Shown here: positions 23,145 to 33,999 of the stretch, in pieces | How positions within the stretch are numbered: position 1 is the first letter of the stretch | Layout of the letters: each line of letters opens with the position of its first letter | Origin: Torymus aiolomorphi | Lineage: Eukaryota; Arthropoda; Insecta; Hymenoptera; Torymidae | NCBI GenBank assembly: GCA_036365515.1 | Contig: CM070874.1 | Location: 92,152,342 to 92,216,341, forward strand | Length of the DNA: 64,000 nucleotides | Reading direction: 5' to 3' | The notes under the pieces: model-generated | The model's input: the letters and a program-made list of their open reading frames with translations, nothing else | The model's database searches: none | What the model was told of the DNA's origin: nothing | Program-made: the position numbers and the translations under genes

Positions 23145-23494
23145 CGTGGACCGGCAGTAGTTTCGGCAAGCCGAGGAAGCATGTGCGCGACGAGAATAAG
23201 GGGGCGACGATAGAATTCGCCTAACGAGAATGCAAGTGTATGTGTGCTCCTAACACCTCATGCCCAACCACCCAGAGTGCGCTGATCCGCGCTACGCCAA
23301 GTTACGAAGACGACGGGACCAGGGGAGCGCGAGGACAAGACAACCGCGGTAGACGCCCTTCCGCATGTTCGAGCCGGATAACCGTTCAACGAGAGTCTGC
23401 GACTTTTAATTCTACGCGATGGCTGGCCAGCCAGGTAAGGCTTTGAGACCCTTACTTATATCTGACTTATTCTCTCTATCTCCCGGATAACCGT
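22973..23494. other. GC-rich unit with (GA)n; possibly part of an interrupted older repeat
   Basis: A (GA)n tract lies at 23097-23141. GC-rich DNA to 23495 may be continuous with 25221-25345 beyond two inserted elements. The latter part holds an AATAAA within GGCGAATAAACG, as in a transcribed repeat such as an LTR, but no TG...CA borders with a target duplication could be found. Confidence 0.35.
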
Positions 23495-24347
23495 TTAAGG
23501 ACGTTCTCCGGGTCGAAACAGCACTTTTAGTTTTTGTATTTTTTAAATAATGTTTTATTAATTTGATAATACAAGAGTAAGTACATCTAACAAATATATA
23601 CTAGAAGAAGCATAAGACAATTTTTTTCAAACAAAACAGGCAATAGTCACTATGCTATTGTTACAATTAAAGACAAAAACTTCAATAAGTTCTTTAATGT
23701 TTTTTTGTTTTTTATCCGATCTTAATGAAATAAAGCTTGAGTACCGACGTTATTTTTCAAACGAGCATAACTCACGCAAATATCAATAGAATTATCCAGA
23801 AAAAAATCTACATGTAGTGTTTGCGTGTACGGAGCGCTTGACAGTCGTCTTTTTCCAAATAAATGTTTGAATGTTGATTTAAAAAAATATTGAAATTAGG
23901 GTTGCACATCCCCTTAAGAAATTTCAGGGGGAGTATCGATGGGAAAATTTATGATACGAGTTACCAGTACGGCGCAATATCAATTTGTTTAAGAAAAGCA
24001 AGTCAAGTTTTGATGAAAAACAAATTGATATTGCGCCGTACTGGTAACTCGTATCATAAATTTTCCCATCGATACTCCCCCTGAAATTTCTTAACGAACA
24101 AAATAAGCTTTATTTCGTCAAGATCGGATAAAAAATAAAAAAAATTAAAGAACTTATTGAAGTTTTTGTCTTTAATTGTAACAATAGCATAGTGACTATT
24201 GCCTGAATTTGTCTGAAAAAAATTGTCTTATGTTCCTTCTAGTATATATTTGTTACATGTACTTATTCTTGGATTGTCCAATTAATAAAACATTATTTAA
24301 AAATATAAAAACTAAAACTGCTGTTTTGACTCGGAGAACATCCTTAA
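23495..24347. mobile_element. TTAA-flanked long fold-back element, copy 2
   Basis: It starts TTAAGGACGTTCTCCG and ends CGGAGAACATCCTTAA. The arms pair along almost the whole length (for example 23632-23700 with 24140-24210). A near-perfect central palindrome spans about 23912-24094, with a short loop near 24000. The whole 853-bp unit could form one giant hairpin. The ends match the copy at 8760-9300. There is no transposase frame; the short frame 23890-24084 is the palindrome. Confidence 0.85.
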
Positions 24348-24352
24348 TTGTG

Positions 24353-25220
24353 TAGGGGAAGGTGGGGCACGGTGAGCATGTCGGGTCAGTTGGGCATTTT
24401 AATATTAAAGCCGTAAAGGGTTTTTTAAAAACTAATGTTCATAAAAATGCATAAAGAACTATACTAGTTTTTATATTCGAGTGTTTCATACAAAAAAAAA
24501 AACTCATATGAATTAATTTCATAAGGTTGAAATTCGGAGCAGTGAAAATACGATGGCTTGATTTTTGACTTTACTGAGAAAGAGCGAATATATCTCGGAT
24601 TAATATGAAACGAAATGCATTTGAAAGCTTAAGTTTTAAACTTTCAAGTACATTTCTTGTTTATCTCGATAGATATTTGTAAAATATAAATCAATGATTT
24701 TAAAACCCGTTGTTTATGGGGCACGCCGGGCCCCCCCGGTGGGGCACGGGGAGCACACAGCGACGCGTCGGACGACGGCAGCTGATTATTTCGGAGCGAC
24801 AGTCTAACCTAACCTCACCAACCTGTAAATAGGAGCAAGATTGCTATGATCTCATCCACTTTTTAGTGTTGAGTTAGATTAATTAAATAGTTTTAAAAAT
24901 AGTTTAAAATATTTTTATTATAAAATTTTTAGTTTTAAAAATAGTTTTAACCCAAATTATTATGCATTAGAACGTGCTACTCGTGCCCCACCCCCGTGCC
25001 ACATGTGCCCCACGAGTGGGGCACGGAGAGCATTTTCAAAGGTTTTACTTTCCAATTGTATATTACAAAATATAAGTCAATATAATTTTTGTTATTAATT
25101 GACTCCGTTTCCTAATGGTATTGACTATTTATTACAATTTTTTTTAGAATTGAAATCCATAGATCTTTAATATAATCATGAATTAAAGTTAGGGTGCCCG
25201 TGACGCCCCACCTTCCCCTA
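24353..25220. mobile_element. TA-flanked non-autonomous element with G-rich TIRs, copy 2
   Basis: It begins TA-GGGGAAGGTGGGGCACGG and ends GCCCCACCTTCCCC-TA, so the TIR is GGGGAAGGTGGGGC with TA duplication. The motif GTGGGGCACGG(T/G/A)GAGCA recurs inside at about 24740 and 25015, with inverted partial copies near 24985-25012. It may be a repeated transposase-binding site. It lies just 5 bp from the end of the TTAA element. Non-coding. Confidence 0.75.
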
Positions 25221-25686
25221 AATCTCTAGCCGAATGCGAACGGCTAGCCGCGTTCGTGAACACAGCGTTCGACCTGCGAGACATTGCGTGTTTACATCTG
25301 TAGTTTTGTCTGGCGAATAAACGCCGCTTTTATCTTACTAGCAAGTTTGGGCACGCTATGCACGCTCTTCCTTTACCTTGATTATATATATACCTATACA
25401 ATTAATATTGAAATATTATGATTTTAAAATTTATTTTTCTTTTTAACATCCGCAAATTTATCTAATATTTGTTATTCAATCTTGGATTGTATTTATTTTA
25501 TTTATTCCTATGATACAAAAATTTAGAGGTTAGAAATTTAACTGTAATCAGAACAGTATTCATAATCCTTCATTGTTAAGGAGGTTCGATAACTCTCCGA
25601 TTGCGGGGCGTGGGGAGGGGGTCCCCGCGCTCACCGCGCACCCCCTCCCGCAGCCCACAAACTCAGTCGTATGTTTACGTTTTGCC
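25221..25686. other. Non-coding flank between TA element and hAT transposon
   Basis: GC-rich to 25345 (see entry 22973-23494), AT-rich to 25560, then a GC-rich stretch with a short hairpin (GGGGAGGGGGTCCCC near 25610). The target duplication GTTTTGCC occupies 25679-25686. Confidence 0.5.
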
Positions 25687-26212
25687 CAGAGATGCAACGT
25701 GACTGTGACGCGCGTCATAAGACGGTTATGTAACCGCCTTAAGACCGTCGTAAAACCGTCGAAAATATGACGCAAATGACCATACTTTGTCAAGTTCCTG
25801 ATGACGGTTATCGCCATTTTAAAAGACTAGATTCTAAAGCAGAGCGCGCTGCGCGCCTGTAGACACTAACCTATTACTTATCTTACCTATACCATTAGAT
25901 GGCACTTCCGAAAATCGCAACTGCCGTGGCATGAAGAGGTTGGAAGAATTTTTGTGTTCAAGGGCATGGTCTGTAGCCGATACCTTCAGGAATAAAAAAA
26001 GAAGTTTAATGGTTAAAAGAAGTGATTAAATTCATTTTTTTGAGACCTAGAGCTAGAATTGGAGCTAGAATACCTCTTATCGGAAGAAAAAAAAACTGAT
26101 GTGGCTTACAGGTAAGAAATTTATTATTTGAGGTTAGTTATTATCTTTCGAGTTTTAAAGTTTTAATTTCTACATTCTTTTTTAATTTTAGACTTTTTTA
26201 TGTAAAATCGAC

Positions 26213-28452
26213 ATGAAGTTGAAAAAAATTGTAGAAAAGCACTTCATTCTTTTGTCCACGGAGCTTAATAAAAAAATGAAACTACTGCAATGCAAGTACT
26301 GTCCAGTGAAGTATGCGCAGCACACGACGAGGATGAGCTTGCACCTATTAAGTTGTTTAAATTGTCCAGACTTCGTGAAGAAAAATATTGAGGAAATTAT
26401 GAAACCCAAAGATAATTGTACGAGTACCATTACAAAAGAAGAGCCAAAAAGAAAATGACATGAATCTGGAAGCGATATGGAAGATCAGAATGATATTGAG
26501 GCTCACGGAAATGTTTCTTTTGAAAAAATAAACCAATTTCTTGACAAAATGCCAAAAAATGATCAAGGTCATGCTGAAGAATTGCTCGCCAAGGCCATTT
26601 ATTCTTCAGGTATTTAGTATTCTTTTTACTTTTTTATTCGTCTTTGCACTTAGTAATCTACACTCCAAATATATTAACATATTTTCATTCTTATGTACTT
26701 AATATTTTTGAAAATTCATTATTTATCCATATTAATATATATTATAGATTTTATGAAGTAACAATTTTTAATACAGATCTCATTCTGATCTATATGAAAA
26801 TTACATTTTATAAAATATGAAATAAAAAAAAAATACATAAATATATTGCTGTATGAAGACTAAAAATTAAGATTTTTTTATGAATCAATATTTATGAATA
26901 TTTTGTTTGTAGGTACTCCATTGACAATTGTTGAAAATAGTGAATGACTCGCAGTTTTTAACTTTCTGAGGCCAACTTTTAAAGTTCCTACACGTCATGA
27001 TGTGTCAAACAAACTCTTGGATAAAACATATGAAAATATAAAAGACAAAGTGGAAGAAAAAATAAAAAATTCTGATATTATTTCGATACAAAGCGATGGT
27101 TTTTCTAACATTAGAAATGAGGGAATAGTTAATGTAATTTTAACTACACCAGATTCTGTTTTGTATCAGAGCATCGATGCATCAAGGGACTCGCAAGACG
27201 GAGTTTATATAGCTCAGAAACTTAGCAATGCAACTGATGAAGTTGGACCACAAAAGGTACTAGGCGTGTGCACAGATAATGCGTCAGCTTGCAAAAAAGC
27301 ATGGCTTATTATCGAAGATAGATATAAAAAAGATTTGATTTTCTGTTACGGTTGTGCGGCCCACATTTTACATTTATTCGTCAAAAATATTTTAGATCAA
27401 GAGTCTGCTAAAAAAACTTTGAGTAACGCTACTAAAATCTTGAAAGAGATTAAGTATTCGCACACTTTAGCATCCACTTTAGCTGCTATTCAAAACTCAC
27501 TTCCGCTTGAAGAAAGAGTTGCCATCTCTCTCAAAATTCCTGGAAAGACAAGATGGGGTCAGCTTTGAATTGTTTAGAGAGGTTGTCTATGAACGAACAT
27601 AATTTGAAGCTTCTTGCAATTAATGATAAAATGAAAAAACTTAATCCAGAATCAAAAACTCTTATTTTATCTGATGATTTTTGGGTTGAAATAAAAAAAC
27701 TTATTGGTCTTATTCAACCTGTAAACGTGTGGCTTACACGAATCCAGAGCGATGACTCGAAAATCAGTCAAGTAGCAGAAATGTTTGTTAAATTGCAGTC
27801 CCACTTTGAAAAGTTATCTAAATCAAGTCTACTACTATTGTCACATACTGAATTTGAAAATGTACTGCAGTGCCTTGAAGAACGTAAGAAAATGGCTATA
27901 AAGCCAATTCACTATGCAGCTAATATATTGGATCCTACCTTTAGGGATAAAAATCTAGATTCAAATGCATTTTCAGATGGCACAGAACTAATTATTCAAT
28001 TATCTGACAAGTTTGGGGTCAAGAAAGACAATGTAATGATAGAATTAACGGAGTTTAATGAGGAAAGTGGTATTTATGGAAAGGACTATGTAAAAAAATG
28101 CAGCACTTTAGTAAAGCCGATCGAATGGTGGAGAGGATCTTTTAAAGGTTCTGCGTTAAGCAAGATAGCTATTGCAATTTTAAGCTTGCCATGCACTTCA
28201 GCCGCAACTGAACGAAGCTTTAATACGTATTCATGGATCCACAATGCAAAGCGAAATAGATTAAATAACCAAAGAGCAGGCAAGATAGTTTATGTAAGCC
28301 ATAATGTCAAGTTATTAGATCCTTCAAGAAAATCAACAAAAAAATGTAGATATGTTGATGACAGTACAGATGAATCAGATAACGATGATGAAAAGGAAAA
28401 TACACCAATGACGAATGAGGAATCAACTGACGCAAACGCTCCTGAAGAATAA
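26213..28452 (+). pseudogene. hAT transposase pseudogene (BED zinc finger, DUF659-type RNase H-like core, C-terminal dimerisation domain)
   Basis: The first exon, from ATG 26213 or further upstream, has a BED-type finger: CKYC at the start and H..HLLSCLNCP after it. An intron (donor GT at 26610, acceptor AG ending at 26912) joins in phase to a second exon. The catalytic core follows: IQSDGFSN carries the first Asp and GVCTDNAS the second. The C-terminal part has LPCTSAATERSFNTYSWIHN (third acid, Glu) and the dimerisation region. Lesions: TGA at 26456-26458 where the frame otherwise continues; TGA at 26945-26947 after ENSE, where relatives usually have a Trp; and a single-base frame change around 27550-27560 separating KTRWG from SALNCLERL. 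It therefore cannot make an intact transposase. Confidence 0.9.
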
Positions 28453-29039
28453 ACTGACGCAAACGCTACTGAAGAATTAGAAGCGCTTGTCTTTTTAGAA
28501 AATCGTTCTGAACTTCTTGGAGAATACATTATTGGCGACAACAATACGTTAATTCTTCATTCAAAATACTCCTAAATTATAATATTTTACTGTAGATCTA
28601 ATGTTGTTAGATTATAATATTTATATAGATACCAATTGATCTAAACGTTGAGATTGAAACTGATATTTAATATGTATGGGTCAATTATAAAAAGAAAATG
28701 GCTTTATATAAATAACTAGTTATTATCTGATATCAGGTATATGTCAGTGATACGTTGTCTAAAATTCTAGACTGATTTATTTAAGTATATATGTATGCAA
28801 TTCTATTAACAACTACTTGTTACCTGATGCATCGTCTAAAATGTCAGACTAACTGCAGTACAAAATGTTTTTTTATATATTATTATATAACTTTATGTAT
28901 TGAGTTTAGAAATAAAGAAGTGTTAGATATTTTTTCGAAGTAAAAAAAAGAATGCCTTTATTTTATTTATTCACCTTTAGTAAACTTTTAAAAACTCATA
29001 TTGTACAGTCTAAAAAATAAACTATTGTTACCTTAACAG

Positions 29040-29545
29040 GAAAGCTTTTATATTTTGATATTTAAACTATTTTTTAATAACAATAACTTAGATTAAAATT
29101 AAAATTCATGACGTGACCAAAACTTTTAAGACGGTCATTCTACATCTATATAGATGTATGGGGTTATAGATTTCATAAAAGCAACACATATTTGTCTAAA
29201 GTTATTGAAACTCGTATCGTACTTATATTTTTTAAAATAAACTTTTTATATTTTTATATTTAAAATATTTTTTAATAACAAAACTTGGATTAAAATTCAA
29301 ATTCATGACGTGACCAAAACTTTTAAGACGGTCATTCTACATCTATATAGATCTATGGGGTTATAGAATTTGATAAATGCAATACATATTTGTCTAAAGT
29401 TTTTAAAACTTGTATATAGACATACATAAACTATTTTTTTAACTATCAAAATTACAATTTATGACGTGACCAACTTATTTAAGACGGTCATTTTACATCT
29501 ATATAAATGTTTTGTACAATAATTACTGTTTTATTTTTTTAATAG
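29040..29545. repeat. Subterminal tandem array inside the hAT 3' end
   Basis: A unit of about 190 bp occurs two and a half times. Each unit carries GACGTGACCAA...AAGACGGTCATT followed by ACATCTATATA (near 29110, 29308 and 29461). GACGGTC also recurs, inverted and direct, at 29570-29635. Such arrays in hAT elements are usually transposase-binding sites (established for the superfamily; inference here). Confidence 0.75.
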
Positions 29546-29698
29546 TCATGTCTTGTGACCATTTAAAATAGGACCGTCATTTTACATAGAAAACTTGGCG
29601 TAACAAGTTGTGACGGTCACAATGGTCACAAGACGGTCCTATTTTGTGTCTTATGACACTTGTTAAAATGACTCGTCATTTTGTATCTCTGGTTTTGC

Positions 29699-30074
29699 CG
29701 CACGGAGCGCTCATTTTAGCTACGGCAGCATAAAGTTACTGCGTGCTAATACATCATACCGTTCGCTGCCGCAGGAGTAAACAATGCGTGCGTGGAGAGT
29801 AATACTACCATACCAGTGTAGTTTGGAAACTGTCGAGCGTCAATAGCAAGAGGTTCATATCACGGTGGTATGAGATTCTTCCAATCGAAGAGTTGCGTTT
29901 GGCACCGTTGCACGAATTCCATACTCTCGTGGTATGAACTTGCTGCTTTCGGCGCATGGGGGTATCTCCTCTTACGGTAGCGCTGCTCTACTATGCTTGC
30001 CAAGTATAACAAAAATTGATGCTTCTATAGCACGAGATCCCGTACTATCATAGATAAATTGAGCTCTCCGTGCG
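29699..30074. repeat. Fold-back element next to the hAT insertion
   Basis: The left end GCACGGAGCGCTCATTTTA and right end AAATTGAGCTCTCCGTGC are inverted repeats with few mismatches. Internal CATAC...GGTATG short palindromes recur (near 29855 and 29925). The hAT element sits exactly at its left edge. Non-coding. Confidence 0.55.
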
Positions 30075-30569
30075 CAGTACTCGGAATCGGCGTTGTCTAT
30101 TGCATTTAGATTGCGTATAAACATTCTCCTGTATATTTGCTATATTGCTTGTAGTTTTTTGATTCGCTGTAACCTTTTTTAAAGAATTGCATCCTAAGTG
30201 TTACGTGTTTTACCAAGGTACTTCCATAAGAACCCGTGTATAAGAGTTGAACTTTGAAGTTGAATAATTTCACAACCGAGTTGACAAGCGATCTGAAATT
30301 TCGCACACTAATAGAGAATCAATCGAAGAACAACAATATTAAATTTTTTCTTAAGGGGTTGATGTATCGTGACTTCGCACCCGTTTTCAGACGCGAAGAA
30401 GCGGCGAGCAGAAGGTCGCTGCACGCGAATATAAGAAAGCCGTGCAGAAGCGCGGCCAGCCCTGTTATAAATATATGACGAAATTCACACAAAATTTACA
30501 CTTTTGGCGGCCTCAAAACTATGGTCAAAATTTTTTTTAAGGTGCACCTCCGAACCGGACGCGTTTTTT
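30075..30569. other. Non-coding spacer
   Basis: Mixed composition with no confident feature. Short open frames on both strands are not supported. Confidence 0.4.
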
Positions 30570-30678
30570 TGCTTTCTTCTAGAGGAAGCTTTGTAATAGT
30601 AAAATTTTAAGTTTCATTAAATCGCTTTAGAAACACGAATAGAGGTGATAGAAGTTCGAATCACATGATTTTAGAAAA

Positions 30679-31951
<1,273 letters not shown>

Positions 31952-32025
31952 TGTGTGTGTGTGTGTGAGTGTGGGTATGTGTGTGTGCGTGTGTGTGTAT
32001 GTGTGTGTGTGCGCGCGCGTGTATA
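31952..32025. repeat. Imperfect (TG)n microsatellite
   Basis: TG-rich tract with GA, GG and GCGC interruptions; the right half of the tract split by the fold-back. Confidence 0.85.
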
Positions 32026-33350
32026 TACTTATACCGTTTTATCTCAGGATTTATTCGATCGATTTTAATCGGACAGGTCTCATTTTTCTTGTGTGAATGG
32101 GGGGAGGAAATCCTCTTTTTGATTCGCCGATGCGTTTTTGTTTTATTTCGAATTTTCGATTTTCGAAAAATTTATTTTTGCGTTTTTTTAATGATAACAT
32201 TGAGATATTTGAATCGGACAGATAGCATTCGAAAGAGCATAAAAAAGACCTATATTTAAAAAAAAATTACATTAGCTATTGCGGTTCTTTTGTTATTAAC
32301 AAAAACGTGTAAAAGCTTATAACTCCAAAAATAAACGGTTAATTTTTTTAGAAAAAAAAAATCATGATAATGCAGAGTATAATTAGCTATAATCTGTAAA
32401 AATTTGAATCCATTCTGTTTTCTTTTATAATCTGTAAAAAATTAAAAAATTAAAAAAATGCGTTTTGCATGAAGTTTACTTTAGTAAAATTGACTTAATC
32501 GCTTTGAAATTCCTTGTAGAGGTAGATTTTGGATAGCTCTCGGCTGAGTTCTTTGGGCTAAAGGATTGGTCAATAAATTTCAGAGATATTTGAGGTTAAA
32601 ATGTTTTTAACCTTTTTTTCAAATCGTAATTTCTCGAGAACGGCTCGATGAATTAGCTCCAAATTTATAGACAATATTGTGTGTGGTATAGATAATATGT
32701 GTACGAATTTTCATCAAGATCGTTCAATTACTTTTTGAAATATTTGATATTTAAAATTTTCGTATTTTACAAAGTCATTTTCTTTGTCGCATGATAACTA
32801 GAAAAAAAAAATTGGTTTAATCATGTTGAAATTTTGTGGAGATGTAGAGTTTATATATTTATCGTATAAGTCCGTAAAAGAATTGTCTAATCATTTTTAG
32901 AGATATTTAAGATTAAAATTTTTTTACGTTTTTTTCAAAATTTTAATTTCTCAATGATGACTTCATGTATCAGTTCGAAATTTATAGACTATTTTGTATA
33001 CGATATAGGCAATACCTATGTAAAATTACATCCAGATTATATGGTTATTTTTTGAGATGTTTGATATTTAAAATTTTAGTATTTTTGAAAATGACTTTCT
33101 ATGTCGCACAATAACTGGAGTATAATTTAATTACTTTGAAATTTGATGCAGATGTAGATTTGGTGGAGATGTAGAGTTTGTATATTATTTATTACATGAG
33201 TTCTTAAGCTAAAAGAATAAGAAAATAATAAGAAAAAATATGCAATTTTTTATATATTAATGAATTATTAAATCATTGAAAAAAAAGTATAATGAATAAA
33301 CATTTTATATTTAAAATAATTATATACTATACATATATAGGAACGATACA

Positions 33351-33400
33351 TTAATTTGGAGAAAGCTACGTGCCGATGAATTGGCAGCGGTTTTTTTCTT
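33351..33400. repeat. 45-bp conserved motif with hairpin, copy 1
   Basis: TGCCGATGAATTGGCAGCGG followed by a T-run. It matches 39009-39057 closely and may be the end of a repeat family. It overlaps the left arm of the next fold-back. Confidence 0.65.
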
Positions 33401-33999
33401 TTTTATACCACAAAGTATACACGGGAAAAATCGTGAACAATTAACATCTTTGTGATACATTTTTTTAAAGGTTGAAATTTTTTAAGAATATGACAAGAAA
33501 GCCCTCTTCTTTAAACCACAGCCATTTAGCCCAGAAATGTTCTAAACAAAGGTCCAAAAAAGAAATTGCAACTAGAAAAAAGAGCTATCATTTACGTTTT
33601 TGAAAATTAAAAAATGTTGATTCCTTCAAAAGTTATAAAAGTTTAAAGTTGAGCGTCGAAAAGGCATAAAAATACTCTTAGTTGGGGCTACCAATTCTCG
33701 TGACTTGTGCATTGTTATGCCTTTTCGATGCTCAAATTTAAACTCTTACAACTTTTGAAGGAATCAGCATTTTTTAGTTTTCAAAAAAGTAAATGGTAGC
33801 TCTTTCTTTTTAGTTTCAAGTTCTTTTTTAGAACTTGGTATAGAACGTTTCTGGACTAAATGGTTAAGGTTTAAAAAAGAGGGCTTTTTTGCCATTTTCT
33901 CAAAAAATGTTAACCTTTAAAAAAATGTCTCACTAACATGTTTTTACTAGTACACGATTTTTCACCCATACTTTGTGTATAAGAAAGACGAAAAAACGC
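33388..33999. repeat. Fold-back element (MITE-like), ~0.6 kb
   Basis: The arms pair from GCGGTTTTTTTC / GAAAGACGAAAAAACGC inward. TATACCACAAAGTATA matches the reverse of ATACTTTGTGTATAA, and CGAAAAGGCATAA at 33657-33669 pairs with TTATGCCTTTTCG at 33714-33726 around a loop of about 45 nt. Non-coding. Confidence 0.8.

Larger units (their letters stand above)
25687..29691 (+). mobile_element. Complete hAT-superfamily DNA transposon (inactivated)
   Basis: The ends CAGAGATGCAA (25687) and TTGTATCTCTG (to 29691) are inverted repeats with one mismatch. They are flanked by a perfect 8-bp duplication GTTTTGCC (25679-25686 and 29692-29699), the size typical of hAT. Length is 4005 bp. It encodes a BED-finger/DUF659/hAT-dimerisation transposase on plus, broken by two stops and one frameshift. 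GACGGT motifs are frequent near both ends (subterminal repeats). A 3' tandem array is described separately. The intact target duplication indicates a clean and not very old insertion. Confidence 0.95.

Noticed and set aside
24797..24812. CTAACCTAACCT, resembling the insect telomere repeat (TTAGG)n
   Set aside because: Only two units; chance or internal to the TA element, not a telomeric tract.
25560..25817. Paired opposite-strand frames at the hAT left border
   Set aside because: They span the element boundary and TIR; not a gene.
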